NCBI GenBank assembly: GCA_023460855.1
Contig: JAEWOS010000018.1
Coordinates: 186,001 to 250,000 of the forward strand
Length of the DNA: 64,000 nucleotides
Direction: 5' to 3'
Source of the DNA: Bacteroidota bacterium
GTDB lineage: Bacteria; Bacteroidota; Bacteroidia; Flavobacteriales; Weeksellaceae
This document shows, piece after piece, positions 34,199-42,890 of the stretch. The translations under genes and the position numbers were made by a program. Position 1 is the stretch's first letter. Each line of letters begins with the position of its first letter. The notes under the pieces were generated by a model that was not told the origin of the DNA, made no database searches, and saw nothing but the letters and a program-made list of their open reading frames with translations.

Positions 34199-35155
34199 AT
34201 GAAATTCAGGACTGAGGTTTCCATAGCCCAATCCGATAAAAAAATTGAGCCGGAATCCCGGATTTTCTCAATCGGTTCCTGTTTCGCAACGGAAATGGCT
34301 GAACTGCTCTCGAAAGGACAGTTGCAGACTTTAAGCAATCCGTACGGAACACTTTTCAATCCGTGGTCAATTGCAAATGCGGTTCAGCGTTTGCACGACA
34401 GCCGTTTTTATACCGAAGAAGACCTGATACAATACGATGACCTGTTTATTTCGCTCGATCATCATTCTTCTTTTAATCAGGATTATGCGCATAAAACACT
34501 GGCGAAAATCAACGAAAAAATAGAAGAGGGAAACCGATTCCTGCAGTCAGCCGATTTTGTAATAGTAACTTTAGGTTCGTCTTTTATTTATGATTTTCTG
34601 CCGAAAAACAGACCGGTTGCCAATTGCCATAAAATTCCCGGTAAATTCTTTGAAAAAAGACTTCTCACCGAAAAAGAAATTGCAGATTCGCTGAATACAG
34701 TGATCGCCAACCTCATCGATATTTGTCCGGAAGGCGTTAAAATTCTGCTGAGCGTTTCTCCGGTCCGCCACACGAAAGACGGCATGATCAGAAACTCGCT
34801 GAGTAAAGCAAAACTGATTGCGGCTGCGCATGCTGTTGCTGATGATTTTGAGCACTGCACGTATTTGCCGGCGTATGAAATCCTGATGGACGATCTGCGC
34901 GATTACCGTTTTTATAAAGACGATTTGATTCATCCGAATTCGCAGGCAGTGAATTATATTTTCGAATTATTTGGCAATGCCTATTTTTCTGATGAAACGA
35001 TGGATTTTGTTGAGGAGAATTTCCGGATTTCTCAGGCGCTTCATCACAGACCGGCTGATGAAAAAAGTGCCAAGTACCTGGAATTTTCAGCAAAAGTTCA
35101 GGAGAGAATCGCAAAACAACAGGAAAAAGTGAAACACAGAATTTTTCAGGATTAA
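34199..35155 (+). CDS. GSCFA domain-containing protein
   Basis: A 318-residue member of the GSCFA family, named after the motif seen here as SIGSCFATEMAELL near 26-39. The family is related to SGNH/GDSL-type hydrolases; Ser in GSCF and the late DDLIHPNSQAVNYIFE (Asp-x-x-x-His) would be catalytic. It probably hydrolyses an acyl ester, but no substrate is known. It has no signal peptide. It is conserved in flavobacteria next to housekeeping genes. Confidence 0.92.
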   Translation: MKFRTEVSIAQSDKKIEPESRIFSIGSCFATEMAELLSKGQLQTLSNPYGTLFNPWSIANAVQRLHDSRFYTEEDLIQYDDLFISLDHHSSFNQDYAHKTLAKINEKIEEGNRFLQSADFVIVTLGSSFIYDFLPKNRPVANCHKIPGKFFEKRLLTEKEIADSLNTVIANLIDICPEGVKILLSVSPVRHTKDGMIRNSLSKAKLIAAAHAVADDFEHCTYLPAYEILMDDLRDYRFYKDDLIHPNSQAVNYIFELFGNAYFSDETMDFVEENFRISQALHHRPADEKSAKYLEFSAKVQERIAKQQEKVKHRIFQD

Positions 35156-35184
35156 TTCCGCTAAAAAATTAATAAATCAGCACG

Positions 35185-35952
35185 ATGATCGATACGCATA
35201 CGCATTTATACGCAGAAGAATTTGACGAGGACCGCCACGAAATGATTCAGCGTGCGATGGAAAAAGGGGTGCAGAAATTCTTCTTGCCGGCAATCGATTC
35301 GGAATATCATGAAAAAATGATTGCGCTGGAATCGGAATTTCCCGGGAAAATCTTTGCAATGATCGGACTTCACCCGACTTACGTCAAACCTGAAACGTGG
35401 AAACAGGAGCTCGAAATCGTGGAAAATTATTTAAATGAAAGAAATTTCTGTGCGATCGGAGAAATTGGAATCGATCTTTATTGGGATAAATCAACGCTGG
35501 ATATTCAGGTTAAAGCATTCGAAAAACAGATTGACTGGGCGATTGAAAAGGATTTACCGATCGTAATTCACACACGGGAAAGTTTTGACGAAGTTTTTGA
35601 AGTTCTGGAAAGAAAAAGACATCCAAAACTGCGGGGAATTTTTCACTGCTTTTCCGGAAACTTGGAACAGGCGAATCAAGCCGTAGATCTCGGATTTTCA
35701 CTCGGAATCGGTGGAGTAGTTACCTTTAAAAACGGTAAAATAGACCAGTTTCTTCACGAAATTCCCCTAGAAAAAATAGTTCTTGAAACCGACTCACCTT
35801 ATCTCGCGCCTGTGCCATTCCGCGGGAAAAGAAATGAAAGTTCCTATCTGGAACTGGTCGCAGGAAAACTCGTGGATATTTACGGAAAAGACCATGCTGA
35901 AATCTCCGCAATCACCTCCGAAAACGCCGAAAGAATCTTTCAGCAGTTATAA
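35185..35952 (+). CDS. TatD family metal-dependent hydrolase
   Basis: A 255-residue TIM-barrel deoxyribonuclease/hydrolase of the TatD family. The first metal motif HTH is in IDTHTHLYAEEFD (2-14); further conserved parts are MIGLHPTYVKP, AIGEIGIDLYWDK, VIHTRESFDE, GIFHCFSG and LETDSPYLAPVPFRGK. Length is normal. It is the third gene of the polyprenyl synthase operon and ends 7 bases before the convergent helicase gene. Confidence 0.95.
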   Translation: MIDTHTHLYAEEFDEDRHEMIQRAMEKGVQKFFLPAIDSEYHEKMIALESEFPGKIFAMIGLHPTYVKPETWKQELEIVENYLNERNFCAIGEIGIDLYWDKSTLDIQVKAFEKQIDWAIEKDLPIVIHTRESFDEVFEVLERKRHPKLRGIFHCFSGNLEQANQAVDLGFSLGIGGVVTFKNGKIDQFLHEIPLEKIVLETDSPYLAPVPFRGKRNESSYLELVAGKLVDIYGKDHAEISAITSENAERIFQQL

Positions 35953-35959
35953 TTAAAAA

Positions 35960-37213
35960 TTACTTCTTCCTGAAAAATCCCTTGTTCTTCGGTTTCTTAT
36001 AACCAATTGATTCCTTGCTTTGCGGTTTTGGTTTCGGCACAAAAGGTTTGTTGTTGGAATCGCGCTTAGTAACCACCAAGTCATCGGTGTGAAAAGGATG
36101 GTCTTTTTCCACGGGAATTTTCTTACCAATCAGTTTTTCGGTATTCTTTAAATTGATCAGATCCAGTCCGTCAACAAACGAAATCGATTTTCCGTCGGCT
36201 CCGGCTCTTCCCGTTCGTCCGATTCGGTGAACATACGTTTCCGAAACATCCGAAAGTTCAAAATTCACCACATATTTCAGTTCGTCGATATCAATACCTC
36301 TCGCAGCAATATCGGTTGCTACAAGAACCCTCGTTTTTCCGGTTTTGAAATTACTGAGCGCGTTTTGCCTTTGGTTCTGACTTTTATTTCCGTGAATTGC
36401 TTCGGCAGAAATTTTCGCTGAATGCAGTTTTCTCGCAATTTTATCAGCACCGTGTTTGGTGCGCGCAAAAACGAGAACTGAAGGTGCTTCAATTTTTTCC
36501 TTGAGCAAATGCGTGAGCAAATCGAGCTTGTTTTCCTTCTCCACGAAGTAAACAGACTGCTGAATTGTTTCCGCTGTAGAAGAAACCGGCGTCACAGAAA
36601 CGCGTACCGGATTTTTCAGAATGGAATTGGCAAGACTCTGAATTTCTTCCGGAAATGTAGCAGAAAAAAACAGGGTCTGTCTTTGTACCGGTAAATGTTT
36701 GATAATTCTTTTGACATCGTGCACGAAACCCATATCGAGCATACGGTCCGCTTCATCCAGAACGAAAAAGTCGAGATTCTCCAGGGATACGATTCCCTGT
36801 CCGATAAAATCTAGTAGTCTTCCCGGAGTTGCCACCAGAATATCGCAGCCTCTTTTCAATGCAGATTCCTGAGCTCCCTGTTTCACACCGCCAAAAATTA
36901 CAACGGTTTTCAGGGGCAGATTTCTGCCGTATGCTTTGAAACTTTCCTCAATCTGAATGGCGAGTTCGCGCGTTGGCGTAAGAACCAGCGCCTTGATTTG
37001 TCTTCGGTCGTTTTTTCTTTGAGACAGCAGCTGAAGCATCGGAATTGCAAAAGCCGCAGTTTTTCCGGTCCCGGTTTGCGCGGTTCCAAGCAGATCCTTG
37101 CCCTGAAGCAGCTGTGGAATAGCCTGTTGCTGTATTGGAGTCGGTTTTTCGTAGCCCTCAGTTTTTAAAGCTTTCGCAATGGGCTCTATCAGATTTAATT
37201 CGGAGAAAGTCAA
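35960..37213 (-). CDS. DEAD-box RNA helicase, RhlE type
   Basis: A 417-residue RNA helicase with Q motif GYEKPTPIQQQAIP, AQTGTGKTAAFAIP, PTRELAIQI, VATPGRLLDF, DEADRMLDMGF, SATFP and HRIGRTGRAG. The C-terminal tail is short and basic (KPFVPKPKPQSKE, KKPKNKGFFRKK), as in RhlE. It probably acts in rRNA maturation or mRNA decay. Its likely transcript begins just before a stable stem-loop (37239-37262), so expression may be controlled in the leader. Confidence 0.94.
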   Translation of the reverse strand: MTFSELNLIEPIAKALKTEGYEKPTPIQQQAIPQLLQGKDLLGTAQTGTGKTAAFAIPMLQLLSQRKNDRRQIKALVLTPTRELAIQIEESFKAYGRNLPLKTVVIFGGVKQGAQESALKRGCDILVATPGRLLDFIGQGIVSLENLDFFVLDEADRMLDMGFVHDVKRIIKHLPVQRQTLFFSATFPEEIQSLANSILKNPVRVSVTPVSSTAETIQQSVYFVEKENKLDLLTHLLKEKIEAPSVLVFARTKHGADKIARKLHSAKISAEAIHGNKSQNQRQNALSNFKTGKTRVLVATDIAARGIDIDELKYVVNFELSDVSETYVHRIGRTGRAGADGKSISFVDGLDLINLKNTEKLIGKKIPVEKDHPFHTDDLVVTKRDSNNKPFVPKPKPQSKESIGYKKPKNKGFFRKK

Positions 37214-37230
37214 ATGAAATATTTTTGTTC

Positions 37231-37262
37231 AAATAAAAATTTCCTTCGAAAAAGAAGGAAAT
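37231..37262 (-). terminator. hairpin between the DUF6438-like and rhlE-type genes
   Basis: Perfect nine-base stem ATTTCCTTC/GAAGGAAAT with a six-base loop. On the minus strand it is followed by a T-rich run, so it can end the transcript of the gene at 37301-37789. It also falls at the very 5' end of the transcript expected from the -7 element at 37271-37278. Confidence 0.72.
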
Positions 37263-37270
37263 GAGTGGTG

Positions 37271-37278
37271 CAAAGATA
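37271..37278 (-). promoter_or_regulatory. -7 element for the rhlE-type helicase gene (TATCTTTG)
   Basis: The minus strand reads TATCTTTG, a good match to TAnnTTTG, 57 bases before the ATG at 37213. The start of transcription would be near 37264, just before the stem-loop. Confidence 0.55.
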
Positions 37279-37300
37279 GTTTAAAATTATAACATTGTTT

Positions 37301-37789
37301 CTAATCGACTTTAGTCCAGGTCTGGCTGAACCTCAGATCTTCCAGGAACTGATACAGATTTCTTAATTTTGGACTTCCTGCTTTACCATAATCTTCCACG
37401 GTTTTCTTTGTCCCATCATAATAATTTACCGTTAAATAGGACGTAGGCAAATCGGTGACATTTCTGCTGCCGTATTTCGGTTGCAGTAATTTTACGTCGA
37501 GATCATTCAGCATGGTGATCAAAGTTTTGTAATCCTGTTCTGTGATTGTTGCCCGGAATGTACCTTCTTTTTCCTGCGATGTCGCAGATCCTATTTCGGC
37601 TTTTTCAAATGTGAAACGTTCCGCATCAATTATGGCAGTGCGGTCCGGATTAATAGTCATCTCGAACATAGGACACGTACCAAAACAAGCACCTGCTTTA
37701 TATTGAATCTGTGAATAAGGAGTTTCTGAAGTGTTGTTCGCACAAGCGCTGAGAATCATGAATGCAATCAGGCTAAATAAGTAATTCAT
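37301..37789 (-). CDS. lipoprotein with DUF6438-like domain
   Basis: A 162-residue lipoprotein (Cys16 in LSACANN). The mature protein begins with QYKAGACFGTCPMFEMTI, the Cys-x-x-x-Cys segment typical of DUF6438-type proteins, then a beta-rich middle and a helical end with TKKTVEDYGKAGSPKLR. The two cysteines near 34 and 38 may bind a metal or form a disulfide. Function is unknown. It stands alone, between a divergent MFS gene and the helicase gene. Confidence 0.78.
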   Translation of the reverse strand: MNYLFSLIAFMILSACANNTSETPYSQIQYKAGACFGTCPMFEMTINPDRTAIIDAERFTFEKAEIGSATSQEKEGTFRATITEQDYKTLITMLNDLDVKLLQPKYGSRNVTDLPTSYLTVNYYDGTKKTVEDYGKAGSPKLRNLYQFLEDLRFSQTWTKVD

Positions 37790-37931
37790 CGTTTAATTTT
37801 AACCGTTTTCTTTCAAATTTCATTCCTAAAATTTTCTGAAGAAAGTTCATGTAAGAATTGACGGACAGGCTGTAAAAAATTAACCTTGGGAATCCGGTAA
37901 ATTGCACATGCAAAAACCACCCTTCAGTTTC

Positions 37932-39341
37932 ATGCAGGAATCTCCGAAAATCTTTAACAATACCACCAAGAAATTGCTGCCTTTTATCCTTGCAACTGCG
38001 ATTTTTATGCAGATGCTGGATTCCACCATTTTAAATACTTCACTTAAATCTATTGCCGAGGAACTTAACGAATCGCCGCTGCATATGCAGAACGCGATTA
38101 TCAGTTATGTGCTTACGCTCGCAGTTTTTATGCCGGTCAGCGGTTTTTTGGCCGACAAGTTTGGAACACGTAAGATTTTTATATTTTCAGTTGCGCTTTT
38201 CAGTCTGGGATCGCTGTTCTGTGCACTTTCGCAGAATCTCGATCAGCTCGTAATTTCGCGCGTTGTCCAGGGACTGGGCGGTTCACTGATGACACCTGTT
38301 GGAAGATTAGCGCTCATTAAAACTTTTGACAAAACCGAGATTTTGCGCGCAATGAATTATGCGATTATTCCTGCGCTGATCGGTCCTGTTTTGGGTCCGC
38401 TTGTTGGCGGTTATTTCGTCGATTATTTTTCGTGGCACTGGATTTTTCTGATTAATATTCCCATCGGTTTATTAGGAATTATTCTCGGAATCAGATATAT
38501 GCCGGATTACAAATCCGAGGATACAGATTTCGATTTTAAAGGATTTTTAATTTTTGCCTCGGCAACGTTAGCGCTTTCCGTCGCACTGGAATGGCTTGGA
38601 AATGCCAAAAATATGACTCCGGTTTTAATCGTTTTTATCCTTGGTTTTCTGCTGCTTTACTTTTACTACAGACATGCCAAGAAAGGAGCAAACCCGATTT
38701 TCCCGCTCAATCTTTTCCAGATCCGGACTTTCCGTGTTGGCATAATCGGAAATCTCGCAACCAGACTTGGTATTGCCTCAATTCCGCTTTTAATTCCACT
38801 GATGATACAGATTGCTTATGGTGCAAGCGCGGTTATTTCAGGCTGGATTGTTGCGCCGATGGCGTTAACTGCAATGTTCGGAAAATCTTCCGTTGAAAAG
38901 ATTCTGAACAGATTCGGATACCGCAAAACGCTGATGGTGAACACCTTTATCATCGGATTTATCATTTTATGTTTCGCAGTTCCGGATATTAATACGTCAA
39001 TTTACTGGTTTATTCCTTTGCTCGCAGTTCTTGGCTTCTTCAACAGCATTCAGTTTACATCGATGAATACCATTTCGATTTCAGATCTCCGTAATCACAT
39101 GACGAGCAGTGGCAATTCATTAATTTCCGTAAATCAGCAGCTTGCAATTGGTTTCGGTACCGCTTTCGGTTTAATTGTTCTGAAACTTTTTGAAGGAAAT
39201 TCCACTTTGATCGACGGTGAAATTCACAATGCATTTCGCTACACATTTATCGTGATTGGCGCACTTACAATTTTGTCCGGATTCGTATTTGGCAGGCTTC
39301 ATTTCCGTGATGGCGACAACATGAAATCCGTAGAAACCTAA
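37932..39341 (+). CDS. MFS transporter, DHA2 (EmrB/QacA) family
   Basis: A proton-driven drug efflux permease of about 469 residues with 12-14 membrane segments. Seen are MLDSTILNTSLKSIAEEL (motif D1 region), LADKFGTRKIF (motif A), RVVQGLGGSLMTPVG (motif B) and the motif C-like IPALIGPVLGPLVGGYF. The ATG at 37932 is chosen; ATG at 37908 or TTG at 37902 would overlap a possible -7 element (TAAATTGC). The substrate is unknown. No TetR-type regulator or membrane-fusion partner is adjacent. Confidence 0.92.
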   Translation: MQESPKIFNNTTKKLLPFILATAIFMQMLDSTILNTSLKSIAEELNESPLHMQNAIISYVLTLAVFMPVSGFLADKFGTRKIFIFSVALFSLGSLFCALSQNLDQLVISRVVQGLGGSLMTPVGRLALIKTFDKTEILRAMNYAIIPALIGPVLGPLVGGYFVDYFSWHWIFLINIPIGLLGIILGIRYMPDYKSEDTDFDFKGFLIFASATLALSVALEWLGNAKNMTPVLIVFILGFLLLYFYYRHAKKGANPIFPLNLFQIRTFRVGIIGNLATRLGIASIPLLIPLMIQIAYGASAVISGWIVAPMALTAMFGKSSVEKILNRFGYRKTLMVNTFIIGFIILCFAVPDINTSIYWFIPLLAVLGFFNSIQFTSMNTISISDLRNHMTSSGNSLISVNQQLAIGFGTAFGLIVLKLFEGNSTLIDGEIHNAFRYTFIVIGALTILSGFVFGRLHFRDGDNMKSVET

Positions 39342-39400
39342 ATCATTCAACAGCGGTGTATTTATTAACGTAGATCAATGTGAGACTTCATCTTCCTGCG

Positions 39401-39408
39401 TAATTTTG
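39401..39408 (+). promoter_or_regulatory. -7 element for the flavin oxidoreductase gene (TAATTTTG)
   Basis: TAATTTTG fits TAnnTTTG, 14 bases before the ATG at 39423. Confidence 0.52.
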
Positions 39409-39422
39409 CTAAAAATAAGTCA

Positions 39423-40469
39423 ATGAAAAACATAGAATTCGGAATTATGACCTTCGCCGATATGGCACCTGAAACAGTTCAGGGAAAAGGGACGAATGCA
39501 TACCGGAGAATACAGGATCTTCTTGAAGAAATAAAACTTGCCGACCAGGTTGGCATCGATGTCTTCGGACTTGGCGAACATCACCGCGACGATTATTCGG
39601 TATCATCGCCGACGACGGTTTTAGGTGCTGCAGCAGCCGTCACAAAAGATATCAAACTTTCCAGTGCGGTTACGGTTTTAAGTTCAGACGATCCCGTACG
39701 CGTTTATCAGCAGTTTGCAACAATCGACCTGATTTCCGGCGGACGTGCAGAAATTATGGCCGGCAGAGGTTCTTTCACGGAAAGTTTTCCACTGTTCGGA
39801 TATGATTTAAATGATTATAATGAACTGTTTGAAGAAAAACTGGATTTGCTACTGAAAATAAATAAAAACGAAAAAATAAACTGGAGCGGAAATCTGCGTG
39901 CGCCGATCGAAAACCGCGGCGTTTATCCGCGAGCGATGGAAGGAGAAATTCCGGTGTGGATTGCAGTTGGCGGAACACCTGCTTCAGCAATCCGGGCAGC
40001 AAAACTAAAGTTACCGTTGATGCTCGCCATTATTGGTGGTATGCCTGAAAATTTTGTTCCATTCATCAATCTGTATAGAAAAACAGCGATTGAAAGCGGA
40101 ACTCCTGCAGATCAGATCGAAGTCGGGATCAACAATCACATGTTTATCGCTGAAAATGATGAAGAGGCTTCAGATCTTTTTTATCCCCATTATGCAAATA
40201 TGATGGACAGAATCGGAAGAACGAGAGGATGGCAGCCGATGTCGCGTCAGCAGTTCGATTTTATGCGCAGCGAAAGAGGTTCACTATTGGTAGGTAGTGT
40301 CGAAAAAGTGGTCGATAAAATGGTGCTTGAACATCAGATGTTCGGTTACACAAGGTTTATGGCGCATGCTAGTCTCGGAACCACGCCGCACGATTTAACA
40401 ATGAAATCTATTGAACTTTACGGAACGCAGGTCATTCCGGAAGTAAAGAGAAGGCTGGGAGTGCAGTAA
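39423..40469 (+). CDS. LLM class flavin-dependent oxidoreductase
   Basis: A 348-residue luciferase-like (bacterial luciferase superfamily) protein, probably an FMN-dependent monooxygenase or oxidoreductase. Typical segments are EIKLADQVGIDVFGLGEHH (near 36-54), SSAVTVLSSDDPVRVYQQF, GRAEIMAGRGSFTESFPLFG and IPVWIAVGGTPASA. It resembles the large group with unknown substrate rather than LuxAB. Single gene, with no flavin reductase alongside. Confidence 0.92.
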   Translation: MKNIEFGIMTFADMAPETVQGKGTNAYRRIQDLLEEIKLADQVGIDVFGLGEHHRDDYSVSSPTTVLGAAAAVTKDIKLSSAVTVLSSDDPVRVYQQFATIDLISGGRAEIMAGRGSFTESFPLFGYDLNDYNELFEEKLDLLLKINKNEKINWSGNLRAPIENRGVYPRAMEGEIPVWIAVGGTPASAIRAAKLKLPLMLAIIGGMPENFVPFINLYRKTAIESGTPADQIEVGINNHMFIAENDEEASDLFYPHYANMMDRIGRTRGWQPMSRQQFDFMRSERGSLLVGSVEKVVDKMVLEHQMFGYTRFMAHASLGTTPHDLTMKSIELYGTQVIPEVKRRLGVQ

Positions 40470-40513
40470 AAAATACTAATGGATTCTGCGCGGAAAATTT
40501 TCTGTTTGAATAT

Positions 40514-41497
40514 TTATCCGTGCAGTTTTTTCCAGATGGCATCCTTCAGTTCGGTAAGACCTTCACCGGTAACGCCCGAGAAAAACAGTGGCTGTAAATC
40601 CGGAGGAAATTCTGCAGCGATTTCTTTTTTAAGCTCTTCATCCAGCAAATCCGATTTGGAAACGCTTACAATAAACTCTTTGTACAGCAGTTCATTATTA
40701 TAACGTTTCAGTTCATCTTCCAGAATTTTAAATTCCTTCAAATGATCTTCACTGTCCGCAGGAATCAGAAAAAGAAGGATTGAATTTCTTTCAATATGCC
40801 TCAGGAACCGGTGTCCGAGTCCTTTTCCTTCTGCCGCGCCTTCAATAATTCCCGGAATATCAGCCATGACAAAAGAACGGTAGTTCCTGTAATTAACGAT
40901 ACCAAGATTCGGGGTTAAAGTAGTAAAAGCGTAATCGGCAATTTTCGGTTTTGCTGCAGAAACAGCAGCGAGCAGTGTAGATTTTCCGGCATTCGGAAAT
41001 CCGACCAGACCTACATCTGCCAGAACTTTCAGTTCAAAAACAATATAACCTTCTTCACCAGGTAAGCCTGGCTGTGCATATCTTGGAGTCTGATTGGTTG
41101 ATGATTTGAAGTGCTCATTTCCCAAACCGCCTTTTCCGCCGTGCATCAGGATAATTTCCTGTTTGTCTTCCAGGATTTCACCGATAATTTCCCCTTCTTC
41201 GTTTCTGGCAATCGTGCCTACCGGAACTTCGATGTAAATGTCACTTCCGTCCGCACCTGTCAGTTGATTTTTACCACCATTTACACCGCGGGGAGCTTTT
41301 ACATGCCTTGTATATCTTAGCGGAAGCAGTGTCCATTCGTTGGAATTTCCTTTCATGATAATATGTCCTCCACGACCTCCATCGCCACCGTCCGGTCCGC
41401 CTTTCGGGATGTATTTTTCCCGTCTGAGATGGGCAGAACCTGCGCCACCGTGTCCGGACTGGCAATGAATTTTAACGTAATCAACGAAGTTTGACAT
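40514..41497 (-). CDS. obgE: GTPase Obg
   Basis: Obg/CgtA is a ribosome-associated GTPase acting in 50S assembly and stress control. The 327-residue protein has the Gly-rich Obg fold (1-157; GPDGGDGGRGGHI, KHGGxG-type HGGKGGLGN) and the G domain with GFPNAGKSTLL, ADIPGIIEGAAEGKGLG and VSKSDLLD. No C-terminal OCT domain follows, as is usual outside Firmicutes. It forms a minus-strand group with adk and hpt (44 and 53 base gaps). Confidence 0.96.
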   Translation of the reverse strand: MSNFVDYVKIHCQSGHGGAGSAHLRREKYIPKGGPDGGDGGRGGHIIMKGNSNEWTLLPLRYTRHVKAPRGVNGGKNQLTGADGSDIYIEVPVGTIARNEEGEIIGEILEDKQEIILMHGGKGGLGNEHFKSSTNQTPRYAQPGLPGEEGYIVFELKVLADVGLVGFPNAGKSTLLAAVSAAKPKIADYAFTTLTPNLGIVNYRNYRSFVMADIPGIIEGAAEGKGLGHRFLRHIERNSILLFLIPADSEDHLKEFKILEDELKRYNNELLYKEFIVSVSKSDLLDEELKKEIAAEFPPDLQPLFFSGVTGEGLTELKDAIWKKLHG

Positions 41498-41541
41498 ATA
41501 AATTTTCTGAAAGTTTAATCTGCGATAATCGGTTCAGCAGC

Positions 41542-42120
41542 TTATGTTAATTTTTCGATTTCGGCATAGAGTTTATCGGATATTTCATCGATTTCTCCAA
41601 CGCCGTTAATCTCCACATATTTTCCCTGCTGCTTGTAAAGTTCTGCAACCTCAGCAGTTTTGGTGTAATATTCTTTAATTCTGTTCCGGATGATCTCGAC
41701 ATTGCTGTCGTCGCTTCTTCCCGAGGTTTCACCGCGTTTCAATAATCTTTCCACCAAAATTTCATCTTCTACGACAAGAGACAGACACACATCAATCTCG
41801 TCATTGAGTTCATTTTTTACAATTGTTTCCAGTGCTTCTGTCTGTGCAGAAGTTCTTGGGAAGCCATCGAAGATAAAACCTGCAGCGTCTGTCGGTTTGC
41901 GAACCTCATCAATCAGCATATCTATGGTAACCTGATCCGGAACCAGCTCACCTTTGTCCATGTAAGATTTTGCAAGTTTGCCTAAATCAGTGTCATTCTT
42001 CATATTATACCTGAACAGATCACCGGTGGAAATCTGCTTTAGATTGAATTTGGTAATCAGGTTTTGTGCCTGTGTTCCTTTACCGCTTCCCGGAGGACCG
42101 AACAAAACAATATTGATCAT
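41542..42120 (-). CDS. adk: adenylate kinase
   Basis: Adk interconverts ATP+AMP and two ADP. The 192-residue short form has FGPPGSGKGTQAQ (P-loop, 7-19), ISTGDLFRYN, GFIFDGFPRTSAQTEAL and a short LID (LKRGETSGRSDDSN) without the zinc-binding cysteines of long forms. It lies between hpt and obgE; purA is divergent nearby, so purine metabolism genes cluster here. Confidence 0.96.
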   Translation of the reverse strand: MINIVLFGPPGSGKGTQAQNLITKFNLKQISTGDLFRYNMKNDTDLGKLAKSYMDKGELVPDQVTIDMLIDEVRKPTDAAGFIFDGFPRTSAQTEALETIVKNELNDEIDVCLSLVVEDEILVERLLKRGETSGRSDDSNVEIIRNRIKEYYTKTAEVAELYKQQGKYVEINGVGEIDEISDKLYAEIEKLT

Positions 42121-42173
42121 ACTAAGGTTTATTTTTATTGAAGATTAAATTTCTTTGGAAGTCAGATCACCTG

Positions 42174-42728
42174 CTAATCGTTGATACGTCCTTCTGCGAG
42201 CTGATAAAGATCCGGCAGGTTTCTTCCCAGTTCATCAAAATCGAGTCCGTATCCCAGCACGAATTTATTCGGAATTTCCTTTGCGACGTAATGTATCTGG
42301 AAATCTTTCTTATAAACCTCAGGCTTCATCAGAAGTGAGGCTACTTTCAGTGACTTCGGCCTTTGCGTGTTCTCAAAATACTGATACAGGCTCTCGATGG
42401 TATTTCCCGTGTCTACAATGTCTTCTATTAACACAATATGCCTGCCTTCAACATCTTTTGTTAAATCCATTTTCTGGTAAACAATTCCTGTAGACTGCGT
42501 GCCTGCATAGGAACTAACCTGTAAAAAGGCAACTTCACATTTTCCCGGATAGTATTTCATAAAATCTGAGAAAAACATAAAAACGCCGTTCAGAACGCCA
42601 ATGAATACAGGAGTTTCGTCCTTGTAGTCTTCGTAGACGCGCATAGCGAGGTCTTTTACAATTTTCTGAATTTCGTCATGAAGAAGATAAGGAACGAACT
42701 GCTTGTCGTGGATGGTAATGGACTGCAT
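42174..42728 (-). CDS. hpt: hypoxanthine phosphoribosyltransferase
   Basis: Hpt salvages hypoxanthine and guanine with PRPP. The PRPP motif VLIEDIVDTGNT, the substrate loop and the late KFVLGYGLDFDELGRNLPD are present. The start at 42728 (MQSITIHDK, 184 residues) is preferred over the ATG at 42746, because the -7 element at 42744-42751 would put the transcript start downstream of the latter. Confidence 0.95.
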   Translation of the reverse strand: MQSITIHDKQFVPYLLHDEIQKIVKDLAMRVYEDYKDETPVFIGVLNGVFMFFSDFMKYYPGKCEVAFLQVSSYAGTQSTGIVYQKMDLTKDVEGRHIVLIEDIVDTGNTIESLYQYFENTQRPKSLKVASLLMKPEVYKKDFQIHYVAKEIPNKFVLGYGLDFDELGRNLPDLYQLAEGRIND

Positions 42729-42743
42729 AATTTTTGCAAAAGG

Positions 42744-42774
42744 CAAATTTACTAAAAGTTTAGCGGTGCATCAA
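42744..42774 (-). promoter_or_regulatory. hpt promoter (-33 TTG, -7 TAAATTTG)
   Basis: On the minus strand TTG (42772-42774) and TAAATTTG (42744-42751) are spaced by 20 bases; this decides the hpt start at 42728. Confidence 0.65.
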
Positions 42775-42834
42775 GTGTCGGCTTTATTTCATGATCACCC
42801 CGTAGCAAAACTTTCAAAATATTGCTCCTTAATT

Positions 42835-42866
42835 TTTGCCTGAGGGATTTTTATCAAGTAATTTTG
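42835..42866 (+). promoter_or_regulatory. purA promoter (-33 TTTG, -7 TAATTTTG)
   Basis: TTTG at 42835-42838 and TAATTTTG at 42859-42866 are 20 bases apart, a full Bacteroidota-type promoter, 24 bases before the purA ATG. Confidence 0.78.
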
Positions 42867-42890
42867 TAGAATTCAAAAAAAAATATTTTT

